From JAWKZG01 sp041396125 (GTDB taxonomy: Bacteria; Pseudomonadota; Gammaproteobacteria; Competibacterales; Competibacteraceae): a stretch of DNA of 64,000 nt. The DNA lies in NCBI GenBank assembly GCA_041396125.1, contig JAWKZG010000012.1:124001-188000 (forward strand), in the 5' to 3' direction. Below the pieces are notes generated by a model. It worked only from the letters and a program-made list of their open reading frames with translations. It was not told where the DNA came from and did no database searches. How positions within the stretch are numbered: position 1 is the first letter of the stretch; each line of letters begins with the position of its first letter. Below are positions 35,490 to 43,882 of this stretch, one piece after another. Position numbers and translations under genes: made by a program.

Positions 35490-36740
35490 CTACGTTTTAT
35501 GGGTAAACTCGGGATAAGCTTCCAGACCGCATTCGGAGATATCCACGCCGTTATATTCCTCTTCGGCGTCCACTCGAATACCTACGGTACCCTTGATTAG
35601 TGCCCAAAGCACAAAGCTGGACAGGAACACGAACACCAGAATAGTGCCTACGCCGGTAAGCTGGGCAATATAATTGGCATCAGTATTGGTCAGCGGGACA
35701 GCCAATAAGCCCCAGACACCGACCACGCCGTGCACCGAAATAGCGCCGACCGGATCGTCGATTCGTATTTTGTCGAGAATGACGATGGAGAGCACGACTA
35801 AAATGCCGCCACCGGCGCCAATCAGAGTCGCAATGCCGGCGGTTGGCGTCAGCGGTTCAGCCGTGATAGCGACCAGACCGGCCAGGGCGCCGTTCAGGGC
35901 CATAGTGAGGTCAGCTTTGCCAAACAGCAGGCGGGCCGTGATCAATGCCGCAATTACGCCGCCGGCTGCGGCCATATTGGTGTTGACAAAAACCATCGCG
36001 ACAGCATTGGCTTCTTCGATGTTCGAGAGCTTCAGCTCCGAGCCGCCGTTAAAACCGAACCAGCCCAGCCACAGGATAAACGTACCTAGCGTGGCCATTG
36101 GCAGGTTAGCGCCGGGGATGGGATTGATCTGGCCTTTGGGACCGTATTTACCACGTCTCGGGCCCAGCAGTAACACCCCCGCCAGAGCCGCTGAGCCACC
36201 GGCCATATGTACAACACCGGAGCCGGCAAAATCCAGGAAGCCGAGTTGATCCAGAAAACCGCCGCCCCATTTCCAATAACCTTGCAAAGGGTAAATAAAG
36301 CCGGTGAACACGACTGCAAACAAGAGAAACGACCATAGCTTCATACGCTCGGCTACCGCACCCGAGACGATAGACATGGCGGTTGCCACAAACACAACCT
36401 GGAAGAAGAAATCCGACATGCTGGAGTAATAAGGTGCGTCATCGCCACCGGCCAGTACGGCATCTACGGTGTTGTCGGTGCCCAGCAGCCAGCTGATGCC
36501 CGGCCAATAAGCGCTGATGCCATCACCCGGATACATGATGTTGTAGCCCACCAGCATGTACATAATGCAGGCGATAGCGAACAGTGCAACGTTTTTGGTG
36601 AGAATTTCGGCAGTGTTTTTGGCCCGTACCAGCCCGGCTTCGAGCATAGCGAATCCGGCCGCCATCCACATGACCAGCGCGCCGGATACCAAAAAATAAA
36701 ATGTATCAAGCGCATAACTTAAATGTTTTATTTCGTCCAC
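35490..36740 (-). CDS. amtB: Ammonium transporter AmtB
   Basis: Trimeric inner-membrane ammonium channel, 416 residues, eleven helices. Visible: GFAMLEAGLVRAKNTAEILTKN, AVAERMKLWSFLLFAVVFTG with PLQGYWKWGGGFLDQLGFLDFAGSGVVHMAGGSAAL (first pore histidine), LGWFGFNGGS, and GAISVHGVVGVWGLLAVPL (second histidine). There is no cleavable signal peptide; the N-terminus is short as in the Amt subfamily of many gammaproteobacteria. It is downstream of glnK; GlnK normally blocks the channel under nitrogen excess. Confidence 0.96.
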   Translation of the reverse strand: MDEIKHLSYALDTFYFLVSGALVMWMAAGFAMLEAGLVRAKNTAEILTKNVALFAIACIMYMLVGYNIMYPGDGISAYWPGISWLLGTDNTVDAVLAGGDDAPYYSSMSDFFFQVVFVATAMSIVSGAVAERMKLWSFLLFAVVFTGFIYPLQGYWKWGGGFLDQLGFLDFAGSGVVHMAGGSAALAGVLLLGPRRGKYGPKGQINPIPGANLPMATLGTFILWLGWFGFNGGSELKLSNIEEANAVAMVFVNTNMAAAGGVIAALITARLLFGKADLTMALNGALAGLVAITAEPLTPTAGIATLIGAGGGILVVLSIVILDKIRIDDPVGAISVHGVVGVWGLLAVPLTNTDANYIAQLTGVGTILVFVFLSSFVLWALIKGTVGIRVDAEEEYNGVDISECGLEAYPEFTHKT

Positions 36741-36840
36741 TGTATTACCTCTAGTATTTTGTGTCAGGTTATCAATGCGGGCGCGAATCGCGGCGCCGCT
36801 GGAATTGCACAGGCCTGATCAGCGCAGTGTTGTGCGGCTC

Positions 36841-37179
36841 TTAAAGGGCTTCGGAACCGGTTTCACCCGTGCGAATGCGGATAGCTTGTTCAAGATTCAG
36901 CACGAAGATTTTGCCGTCACCGATCTTGCCGGTATTGGCGGCCTTGGCGATGACTTCGATGACGCGCTCCGCCAGATCGCCCGGCACCGCGATTTCCAGC
37001 TTGACCTTGGGCAAAAAATCAACCACGTACTCGGCGCCACGATACAGTTCGGTATGTCCTTTCTGGCGACCAAAGCCCTTGACCTCGGTGACGGTGATGC
37101 CTTGCACCCCGATTTCTGACAAGGCTTCCCGGACGTCGTCCAGTTTGAAAGGCTTGATGATTGCGCTGATCAGTTTCAT
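36841..37179 (-). CDS. glnK: PII protein GlnK
   Basis: 112-residue PII protein (MKLISAIIKPFKLDD, Tyr51 in GAEYVVDFLPK, TGKIGDGKIFV), first gene of a glnK-amtB operon. I start at ATG 37179 with AGGAG upstream; an upstream in-frame start would add an atypical 18 residues. Its upstream region carries a sigma-54 promoter and two NtrC-like sites, so it should be induced by nitrogen limitation. Confidence 0.95.
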   Translation of the reverse strand: MKLISAIIKPFKLDDVREALSEIGVQGITVTEVKGFGRQKGHTELYRGAEYVVDFLPKVKLEIAVPGDLAERVIEVIAKAANTGKIGDGKIFVLNLEQAIRIRTGETGSEAL

Positions 37180-37304
37180 GTCGTGTAGCTCCTTCGGCTG
37201 ATGCATCGATCTGCAGGTGTGCGGTCTTCGCACGGAATGAGGTGATTCATAATGTCCTCTGCTGAATGGCTGTAATAAAAAGTAATCCTTGTGGATGGGC
37301 GTTC

Positions 37305-37320
37305 AGCATTTGCTGTGCCA
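37305..37320 (-). promoter_or_regulatory. Sigma-54 (-24/-12) promoter of glnK-amtB
   Basis: On the minus strand TGGCACAGCAAATGCT matches the RpoN consensus TGGCAC-N5-TTGCW with exact GG-to-GC spacing (one mismatch in the -12 box). It lies about 125 bp upstream of the glnK start. Confidence 0.8.
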
Positions 37321-37386
37321 CAATGGTTATTATTATTTATTACAATGAATTAGCAGTATTTACCGAGGGTTGCAGGAAGCTTGCAA

Positions 37387-37403
37387 TGCACCTTTATGGT
37401 GCA
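37387..37403. promoter_or_regulatory. NtrC-binding site, proximal
   Basis: TGCACCTTTATGGTGCA is a near-perfect NtrC dyad (consensus TGCACYAAAATGGTGCA). It lies about 70 bp upstream of the -24 box, the normal place for an enhancer. Confidence 0.8.
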
Positions 37404-37418
37404 AAAAAATCATTGCTT

Positions 37419-37435
37419 TGCACTTTTGTTGTGCA
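37419..37435. promoter_or_regulatory. NtrC-binding site, distal
   Basis: TGCACTTTTGTTGTGCA has both NtrC half-sites (TGCAC and GTGCA) with the same 17-bp length as the proximal site. The centres are 32 bp apart, about three helical turns, as expected for cooperative NtrC binding. Confidence 0.72.
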
Positions 37436-37629
37436 GTGCAATATTCGGCAGATGATGATAATCGCGGTTAAACTAAGCACAACATGACTCGTGCTGACCG
37501 TGCGGAGGACTGTGGAACAGCACAGTGCACAAAATGTCGGGCAGACGGGTCATCGTGAGTGCGCGAGCTGGCTTTGCCGGTAGCGCGAAGTGATCTGGCA
37601 GCATATCTGTAGCAATGAAGGATAGCCTT

Positions 37630-37920
37630 ATGTTAGACCCCAAAGCACTTGACGAACTGGCCAGAAAACTGGCCGACTCCTTACCTCCGGGCTTGCGTCA
37701 GATGCAAACCGATTTTGAAAAGAATTTTCGTGCCACACTGAGTTCGGTTTTCACCAAAATGGATCTGGTAACGCGGGAGGAATTCGATGTACAGCAGGCG
37801 GTGCTGCTGCGTACTCGGGCTCGTTTGGAAGCGCTGGAGCGGCAGGTTGCGGAGCTGGAGCTGAAAGCATTAGGGCAGGCCACCAGTCCGTCAGGTCGCG
37901 ATGGCAACGAGCATCTCTGA
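37630..37920 (+). CDS. ubiK: UbiK, ubiquinone biosynthesis accessory factor
   Basis: 96-residue trimeric coiled-coil protein (BMFP/YqiC family) that binds UbiJ and lipids and supports aerobic ubiquinone synthesis. MLDPKALDELARKLADSLPPGLRQMQTDFEKNFRATL and the C-terminal coiled coil LRTRARLEALERQVAELE fit. Start ATG 37630 with AAGGA eight bases upstream; an ATG five codons earlier contains that Shine-Dalgarno. Its stop overlaps the start of ggt by 20 bp. Confidence 0.92.
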   Translation: MLDPKALDELARKLADSLPPGLRQMQTDFEKNFRATLSSVFTKMDLVTREEFDVQQAVLLRTRARLEALERQVAELELKALGQATSPSGRDGNEHL

Positions 37921-39451
37921 ACACCGCAACGCCGGCAAGGCGTTTGCCGCTAGCGGGCATCCCCAGGTTACCGCTACCGCCTGCCGTATTCTGCGCGCCG
38001 GCGGCAATGCATTTGATGCTGTTGTAGCGGCCGGATTTGCTGCCAGCATTCTGGAGCCTGCCTTGACCAGCCTAGGCGGAGGTGGTTTTCTGCTGGCGCG
38101 CACCGCAGTGGGGACTGCAACCCTGTTCGACTTTTTTGTCGATACACCGGGGCGGGATTTGCCGGATAAGACCCGTGAGCCCCATTTCATTCCGGTGACC
38201 GTTCGATTTCCCAGCTCGGATCAGATTTTCAATGTTGGTATGGGTTCGGTCGCGGCTCCCGGCAATCTGGCCGGCTTTCTGCACGTACACCGCAAACTGG
38301 GCGGCTTACCGCTATCTGCGGTGCTGCAGCCCGCTATCGAGCTGGCGCGTGATGGTGCGGAGATTAACGAGCAACAGGCGTACTTTTTGCGTTTGCTGGA
38401 ACCGATCATGACTCTGACGCCTGCTGCAAAAGCCTTGTACGCCCCTGCCGGCCGGCTGCTGCAAATGGGCGAAAAACTGCATAATCCGCAACTGGCCGAG
38501 TTTTTGGCTGCCTTGCCCGCTGCCGTCCGGGGCACTGATGCAACGATGCACCCGTTTTATCACGGTGCGCTGGCACAAACGATCGAGCAGGATATGCAGG
38601 CGGGTCAAGGCCTGCTCAGTGCTGCTGATCTGGCGGCGTACCAGGTGCTTGAACGGGAGCCTCTGCAGATCGCTTATCGTGGTCATACTTTACTGACAAA
38701 TCCTGGCCCTTCTTTTGGCGGGCGCATGTTGTCACTGTCACTGCAGTTACTGGAGGCCGCCGAGCTGCAAGCATGTGAATTCGGCTCACCGCGGCAGCTG
38801 GCAGCGCTTGCTGCGGCGCAGGAAACCGCCAGTCAATGCCGTAGCGGGTATCTGGATGGCACACTGGAAGACGCGGTGCTGAGCGATAGCATCCACCAGG
38901 TGCGTCTTTTCAGTCGTGGTACTACACATGTCAGCGTGTGCGATGCGCACGGCAATGCCGCCAGCATGACAACCTCGAATGGCGAGGGTTCCGGCTATGT
39001 GGTGCCGGGCACCGGTATTATGTTGAATAACATGCTGGGTGAAGACGATTTACACCCGCAAGGGTTCCACACTAGTCCACCCGGTTTGCGGGTTGCGTCG
39101 ATGATGGCACCATCCATCCTGCTGCGTGATGGCGAGGTGCGACTGGTGCTGGGCAGTGGTGGCAGCAAGCGCATTCGTACTGCACTTTTGCAGGTGATCA
39201 GTAACAGTGTCGATTTCGATATGGATCTACACCAGGCTATTGTTGCGCCGCGTTTGCATTGGGACGGTGAACAGATCCAGCTGGAACCGGGTTTCCCGCC
39301 TGCCAGTCAGGCCGCTTTAGCGCAGCGCTGGCCGGTTAATGCCTGGCCTGAGTCCAATATGTACTTCGGTGGTGTGCATGCGGTAAGCCCCAGTGCCGGT
39401 CAGGCAGCGGGTGATCCCCGGCGGGGCGGTTTTGCCACCAGCGCAGATTGA
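37901..39451 (+). CDS. Gamma-glutamyltransferase family protein
   Basis: Ntn-hydrolase of 516 residues that should self-cleave before the Thr of RGTTHVSVCDAHGNAASMT (about residue 341). Other motifs: SGHPQVTATACRILRAGGNAFDAVVAAGFAA, LTSLGGGGFLLA, GMGSVAAPGNLAG, LNNMLGEDDLHPQGFH and GSGGSKRIRTALLQ. Unlike secreted GGT it has no signal peptide, as in the cytoplasmic acylase-like branch, so the true substrate is open. It sits between ubiK and ubiA, overlapping the former. Confidence 0.9.
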   Translation: MATSISEHRNAGKAFAASGHPQVTATACRILRAGGNAFDAVVAAGFAASILEPALTSLGGGGFLLARTAVGTATLFDFFVDTPGRDLPDKTREPHFIPVTVRFPSSDQIFNVGMGSVAAPGNLAGFLHVHRKLGGLPLSAVLQPAIELARDGAEINEQQAYFLRLLEPIMTLTPAAKALYAPAGRLLQMGEKLHNPQLAEFLAALPAAVRGTDATMHPFYHGALAQTIEQDMQAGQGLLSAADLAAYQVLEREPLQIAYRGHTLLTNPGPSFGGRMLSLSLQLLEAAELQACEFGSPRQLAALAAAQETASQCRSGYLDGTLEDAVLSDSIHQVRLFSRGTTHVSVCDAHGNAASMTTSNGEGSGYVVPGTGIMLNNMLGEDDLHPQGFHTSPPGLRVASMMAPSILLRDGEVRLVLGSGGSKRIRTALLQVISNSVDFDMDLHQAIVAPRLHWDGEQIQLEPGFPPASQAALAQRWPVNAWPESNMYFGGVHAVSPSAGQAAGDPRRGGFATSAD

Positions 39452-39496
39452 CGGAAATGACGCTGCTGACAGCGAGAATATACAGACACGGTAGCT

Positions 39497-40411
39497 ATGG
39501 GTAATTTGCTTTTGAACTATCCGGATAAATTCGATAAACCAGGCACACTGCCGCCATTGCTGCGGCGATTGCTCGATTACAGTCTGTTGATGCGTTGGGA
39601 TAAGCCGATCGGCGCATTACTGCTGCTTTGGCCGACGCTGTGGGCATTATGGTTAGCGGGGCAGGGACAGCCGCAACAATTTGTTGTGGTGATTTTTTTA
39701 CTGGGTGTCTGGATCATGCGTTCATGCGGTTGCGCGATCAACGATATCGCTGACCGTGAGTTCGATCCGCATGTTGAGCGGACCCGCAGCCGCCCGCTGG
39801 CGGCCGGACGCATTTCCCTGCGGGAAGCCGTGCTGGTTTTTCTGGCCATGGGTCTGCTGGCCCTGATTCTGGTCTTGCAATTGAATTGGCTGTGTTTTTG
39901 GTTGTCTCTGATAGGACTGGTGGTGGCTATCAGTTATCCGTTTATGAAGCGGTTTCACCATTTGCCGCAAGCACATCTGGGTATTGCATTTGGCTGGGGT
40001 GTGCCGATGGCTTATGCCGCTCTGAACGGGCACGTTCCGTTCGAGGCCTGGGTGCTGTTTTTCGCCAATATGACCTGGGTACTGGTCTATGACACCGAGT
40101 ACGCCATGTCGGATCGGGAGGACGACCTCAAAGTCGGCGTTAAATCCAGCGCTATTTTGTTCGGTGTGCACGACAAGCAGATCGTGGGTGGCTTACAGCT
40201 GATCACCGTCATGCTGATGACTCTGGTTGGCATCGTGAATAATCTGGGCAGTTTGTATTACCTGGGTTTGGCTGTCGGGGCACTGACATTTGTCTATCAG
40301 CAATACCTGATCACCGAGCGCGACCGGCGCGATTGCTTTCGCGCGTTTTTGAACAATAACGGTTTTGGGCTGGCGGTATTTTGCGGTATCGTGCTGGACC
40401 TGCTTCCTTAA
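39497..40411 (+). CDS. ubiA: UbiA, 4-hydroxybenzoate octaprenyltransferase
   Basis: Membrane prenyltransferase of ubiquinone synthesis, 304 residues, about eight helices. Both Mg-diphosphate motifs are present: NDIADREFDPHVERTRSRPLA and DTEYAMSDREDDLKVGVKSSA; the start LLMRWDKPIGALLLLWPTLWALW is typical. ubiC is not adjacent. Confidence 0.96.
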   Translation: MGNLLLNYPDKFDKPGTLPPLLRRLLDYSLLMRWDKPIGALLLLWPTLWALWLAGQGQPQQFVVVIFLLGVWIMRSCGCAINDIADREFDPHVERTRSRPLAAGRISLREAVLVFLAMGLLALILVLQLNWLCFWLSLIGLVVAISYPFMKRFHHLPQAHLGIAFGWGVPMAYAALNGHVPFEAWVLFFANMTWVLVYDTEYAMSDREDDLKVGVKSSAILFGVHDKQIVGGLQLITVMLMTLVGIVNNLGSLYYLGLAVGALTFVYQQYLITERDRRDCFRAFLNNNGFGLAVFCGIVLDLLP

Positions 40412-40475
40412 CCCCTATTCCAATCCCCCTTTCCCAAAATTCCTATTCCAAAACGGGCACAGAGAATCCAAGACT

Positions 40476-41321
40476 ATGCGTTTCAACGGAACCGATACTT
40501 ATATCAGCACCGAAGACCTGAATATGGCGGTCAATGCAGCGGTTGTGCTGGAACGTCCGCTGCTGATCAAAGGCGAGCCGGGCACCGGTAAAACCCGACT
40601 GGCCGAGGAGATTGCCCGGGCCCTGGATGCACCGTTGCTGAACTGGCATATCAAATCCACCACCAAAGCTCAGCAGGGTTTGTACGAATACGATGCGGTT
40701 GCGCGGCTGCGTGATTCGCAGTTAGGGGATGAAAAAGTCCACGACATCCGTAATTACATTATGAAAGGCAAGCTGTGGCAGGCGTTTGAATCCGCAGTTC
40801 GTCCGGTACTGCTGATCGATGAGATCGACAAAGCCGATATCGAATTTCCAAACGACTTGCTGCTTGAACTGGATCGTATGGAATTTTATGTCTATGAAAC
40901 CCGCGAACGAATCGTAGCGCATCATCGACCGGTTATTGTCATCACCAGCAATAATGAAAAAGAGTTGCCGGATGCCTTTTTGCGTCGCTGCTTTTTCCAC
41001 TATATCCGCTTTCCGGACAAAGACACGATGACCGATATCGTGCAAGTACATTATCCGAACATAAAAAAGGACCTGCTACGGGCTGCACTGGAAGTCTTTT
41101 TCGATTTACGCGAAGTGCCCGGCCTGAAGAAAAAACCCAGTACCTCGGAATTATTGGACTGGATCAAACTACTGGTAGCGGAGGATATTCCAACCGAAGC
41201 GCTGCACAGTGATGATCCGCGCAAGGCTATCCCGCCGTTGTACGGTGCGCTGCTGAAAAACGAACAGGATATCCACCTGTTTGAGCGGTTGATTTTTTTA
41301 AGCCGAAGACAGCAGCGCTAA
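40476..41321 (+). CDS. MoxR-family AAA+ ATPase (CoxD-like)
   Basis: 281-residue AAA+ chaperone-like ATPase. Walker A GEPGTGKTRLAEEIA, Walker B PVLLIDEIDKADIEFPNDLLLELDRMEF, sensor 1 VIVITSNNEKELPDAFLRRCFFHYIRFPD. This subgroup works with a CoxE-type VWA protein to mature metalloenzymes. Its partner here is a pseudogene at 43883-45048, split from it by the GNAT-nitrilase gene and two micropeptide genes. Start ATG 40476; longer starts are possible but run into ubiA. Confidence 0.92.
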   Translation: MRFNGTDTYISTEDLNMAVNAAVVLERPLLIKGEPGTGKTRLAEEIARALDAPLLNWHIKSTTKAQQGLYEYDAVARLRDSQLGDEKVHDIRNYIMKGKLWQAFESAVRPVLLIDEIDKADIEFPNDLLLELDRMEFYVYETRERIVAHHRPVIVITSNNEKELPDAFLRRCFFHYIRFPDKDTMTDIVQVHYPNIKKDLLRAALEVFFDLREVPGLKKKPSTSELLDWIKLLVAEDIPTEALHSDDPRKAIPPLYGALLKNEQDIHLFERLIFLSRRQQR

Positions 41322-41325
41322 AGCA

Positions 41326-42843
41326 ATGGGCGTTTTAAAAAAAGGTTCCACCAATACCCGCCCGGCCAATACGACTCGCCGGCTGACTATTCGCAATGCG
41401 ACTATCAAGGATATTCCAGGACTGGTCGAACTGAGTGCCCGTGTTTATCGGGATGCCGGTATGGGGCCGTATTCAGTGGGTGAACTGACCGGTCAGATTA
41501 ATAATTTCGGTCAGGGCGCATTTGTCGTTATTTACGACGAGCGGATCGTGGGGTATTGCGCCACTTTTCTGATCGCTGGTGAGATTGCATTGCGCCCGCA
41601 TACCTGGGCCGAAATCACCGGTAATGGCTATGCGTCACGGCATGATCCAGACGGCGATTTTCTGTACGGCATGGAAGTCTGTGTTGATCCTGATTTTCGC
41701 GGTTATCGGGTCGGCCAGCGACTCTATAACGAACGCAAAAAGCTGTGTCAGGCGCTGGAGCTTAAAGGTATTGTTTTTGCCGGCCGGTTACCTTCGCTGG
41801 CACGCCGTATCAAGCGCGTCAGCAGCGTTGACGCGTATATCGATGAAATCGTGCAAAAGAAACAGCGTGATCCGGTTCTGTCTTTTCAGCTGCGAAATGG
41901 TTTTGAAGTGCTGGGAGTGATAGAAAACTACCTGCCTGCAGATCGGCCCTCACTCGGTTACGGGGTGCATCTGATCTGGCGCAATCCGCGGGTCACCGAA
42001 ACGCGGGAGGATCACCGGCAGGAATCCTATGGTGGCCGGATGCCGGACGCGATCCGGGTGGGCGCTGTGCAGTATATGCAGCGACGGGTTGCCTCGTTCG
42101 ATGAATTTATCGGCCTGATTCGTTATTTTGTTGATGTAGTGGCTGATTATAAAGGCGATTTCGTCGTTTTTCCGGAACTGTTCACGCTGCAACTGCTGTC
42201 CATTCAGGATCAGGAATTGACACCGTCTCAATCCATTGAAGCGCTGACTGAATACACCCCGCGTCTGAAGGACGCCATGCGCGATCTGGCGTTACGCTAC
42301 AACATCAATATCATCGGTGGCTCGCATCCAACCCGTGTTGAGAGCGGGCGGGTGGAAAATATTTCCTATATTTTTCTGCGCGACGGCTCCATTTTTGAGC
42401 AGCCCAAGATTCATCCAACGCCGAACGAAGAGTACTGGTGGAATATTGAAGGCGGCCATACGCTTAATGCGATTGAAACCGATTGTGGTCCTATCGGGGT
42501 ATTGATCTGCTACGACGCTGAATTTCCCGAGTTGGCGCGTCACCTGACCGATCAGGGTATTCAGATACTGTTTGTGCCGTTTTGTACTGATGAACGTCAG
42601 AGTTTTCTGCGTGTACGCTACTGCTGCCAGGCACGGGCGGTGGAAAACCAGCTATACGTAGTCATGTCCGGAAATGTGGGCAATCTGCCGAATGTGGCGA
42701 ATATGGACATTCAGTATGCCCAAAGCTGCATTCTGACGCCGTGCGACTTTCCCTTTGCGCGAGATGGCATTGCTGCCGACAGCAGTCCGAATGTGGAAAT
42801 GGTTTGCAGTTTGCTGATTTGCGTCTGGAAACTCTGCGGGTAG
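41326..42843 (+). CDS. GNAT-nitrilase fusion (carbon-nitrogen hydrolase), C-terminus frameshifted
   Basis: Two-domain protein: N-terminal GNAT acetyltransferase (LTIRNATIKDIPGLVELSARVY, GMEVCVDPDFRGYRVGQRLYNERKKL), then a nitrilase-superfamily amidase with Glu in VVFPELFTLQLL, Lys in QPKIHPTPNEEYWW and the nucleophile Cys in IGVLICYDAEFPELAR. The reading frame stops at 42843, but one base restored near 42803 gives LQFADLRLETLRVARNSGTVQNLKDRRHDLYSVYWKGR and a stop at 42920, the normal family C-terminus. Catalytic residues are intact, so activity may survive. Substrate unknown. Confidence 0.88.
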   Translation: MGVLKKGSTNTRPANTTRRLTIRNATIKDIPGLVELSARVYRDAGMGPYSVGELTGQINNFGQGAFVVIYDERIVGYCATFLIAGEIALRPHTWAEITGNGYASRHDPDGDFLYGMEVCVDPDFRGYRVGQRLYNERKKLCQALELKGIVFAGRLPSLARRIKRVSSVDAYIDEIVQKKQRDPVLSFQLRNGFEVLGVIENYLPADRPSLGYGVHLIWRNPRVTETREDHRQESYGGRMPDAIRVGAVQYMQRRVASFDEFIGLIRYFVDVVADYKGDFVVFPELFTLQLLSIQDQELTPSQSIEALTEYTPRLKDAMRDLALRYNINIIGGSHPTRVESGRVENISYIFLRDGSIFEQPKIHPTPNEEYWWNIEGGHTLNAIETDCGPIGVLICYDAEFPELARHLTDQGIQILFVPFCTDERQSFLRVRYCCQARAVENQLYVVMSGNVGNLPNVANMDIQYAQSCILTPCDFPFARDGIAADSSPNVEMVCSLLICVWKLCG

Positions 42844-42925
42844 CGCGTAACAGCGGTACGGTGCAGAACTTAAAAGACCGCCGTCATGACCTGTATTCTG
42901 TTTACTGGAAGGGCCGCTGAAACAA

Positions 42926-42966
42926 ACAACCCCGCCCACAGCCGACAGGCTCTGAGCGGGGTTGCT
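42926..42966. terminator. Bidirectional terminator between the nitrilase and micropeptide genes
   Basis: AACCCCGC (42928-42935) and GCGGGGTT (42956-42963) form an 8-bp GC-rich stem. On the minus strand the tail is TTGTTTGTTT, on the plus strand GCTGTT. It can end the minus-strand micropeptide transcript and, more weakly, the nitrilase transcript. Confidence 0.75.
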
Positions 42967-42999
42967 GTTAATGCTGTAACGCTAAAACTTAGTAGCGTT

Positions 43000-43041
43000 C
43001 TAGCCGCCGTAACCGGCGCGAACATTGGTTTTAACTTTCAT
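43000..43041 (-). CDS. 13-residue micropeptide, copy 1 (MKVKTNVRAGYGG)
   Basis: ATG at 43041, stop TAG at 43000-43002, with the ribosome binding site AAGGGAG nine bases before the ATG. The peptide is MKVKTNVRAGYGG: basic N-terminal half, glycine-rich end with one Tyr. An identical peptide is encoded 65 bp upstream (43106-43147). The DNA differs between copies at synonymous positions (GTT/GTC, ACC/ACT, CGC/CGT) and between the genes, so selection seems to act on the peptide. A terminator lies downstream. Family not recognised; it could be a small toxin, signal, RiPP core or regulatory peptide. Confidence 0.7.
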   Translation of the reverse strand: MKVKTNVRAGYGG

Positions 43042-43105
43042 AGTGTTCTCCCTTCGTTTTTACAATCGATGCTTTTGAAATCCAGAAAAAACGCTTAGTA
43101 TACTC

Positions 43106-43147
43106 CTAGCCGCCGTAACCGGCACGAACATTAGTTTTGACTTTCAT
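43106..43147 (-). CDS. 13-residue micropeptide, copy 2 (MKVKTNVRAGYGG)
   Basis: ATG at 43147, TAG at 43106-43108, preceded by a near-consensus AAGGAGG seven bases upstream. The peptide is identical to copy 1. This is the promoter-proximal copy; the probable promoter is in the AT-rich DNA at 43160-43330, where a TATAGT box about 30 bp upstream of the Shine-Dalgarno is a -10 candidate. No maturase, transporter or immunity gene is evident next to it; the neighbours are the GNAT-nitrilase, a membrane-protein fragment and a broken coxE. Confidence 0.72.
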   Translation of the reverse strand: MKVKTNVRAGYGG

Positions 43148-43445
43148 GATTCAGCCTCCTTAATAGTTTGTTGAAGACACTATAACTATAACAATCAGGA
43201 CGGGTTAGTGAACACTGGAACAGTCTTGTCCCTTGCCGCCTTGATAGTCTTTGCTGCCATGCTGTAATTGTTTTTATTTTAATATTTTGAAAAATAAAAA
43301 ATTTAAACAAAAATAAAAACATAAGTCTCTGGCCGCCATATACTAGTAATAAACGACAATTTTTCAGACTGCAAGGTTGTTGTGTATTGCTGACATTGTT
43401 TTAATTAATTGAAAATTATTGGGTTTTTGAGTAGTCTGAAATTAT
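43148..43445. promoter_or_regulatory. AT-rich region upstream of the micropeptide genes
   Basis: About 300 bp, very AT-rich at 43262-43440 (runs of A/T, AATTAATTGAAAATTATT), clearly unlike the surrounding genes. It should hold the minus-strand promoter. A 21-codon frame on the minus strand (43195-43260) has no ribosome binding site and I do not call it. Confidence 0.45.
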
Positions 43446-43722
43446 TCAGAGACTACTCAGCGGTTCAGATATTAATGGGCACCGGTGCACACCTGCCTTT
43501 AAGCGCTGAGAGTCCAATAGACAGTGTTCTGCACACAAAGCCTGCAGTAGAATCATGTTCCAACGCCCAATAATAAAGCCACCAGGAATCCTTGCGCTTA
43601 CGACAACCAGTCCCACCCCACACGACCATCCAGAGTTGTTTGAAGCGGCGGCCCGCGATGACCAGTCCGATACCGAGCAGTATGCCGTAGGTTGCGGTGC
43701 CTGCGGACATATAATCAAACAC
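43446..43722 (-). pseudogene. Membrane-protein fragment, probably frameshifted
   Basis: From about 43722: MFDYMSAGTATYGILLGIG, then LVIAGRRFKQLWMVVWG. A one-frame switch near 43608 continues better as GLVVVSARIPGGFIIGRWNMILLQAL and ends at 43446. The first part looks like one or two membrane helices. It may be the remains of a larger membrane protein. Not recognised. Confidence 0.35.
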
Positions 43723-43882
43723 GGGTGGGCCCAGATTCAGCCTGTCGGGGTTTCGCCTTCACGATAACGGTTCATAATTAACGGTGTCTAATGTTGGAAA
43801 AAGGGAATTCTAGCATCGGTAAAGCATGCATTTGGAGCAGCTGGCAATACTGGCGCTGCTGTCCCCCAGCTGGCAGGCAGGC

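Noticed and set aside
37266..37487. 73-codon plus-strand frame in the glnK upstream region
   Set aside because: It covers the sigma-54 promoter and NtrC sites, has no ribosome binding site and no protein-like features.
43000..43147. Micropeptides as PqqA precursors
   Set aside because: PqqA is longer and needs the spaced Glu-Tyr pair; these peptides have one Tyr and no Glu, and no pqq genes are nearby.
43195..43260. 21-codon minus-strand frame upstream of the micropeptides
   Set aside because: No ribosome binding site and no second copy; could be chance.
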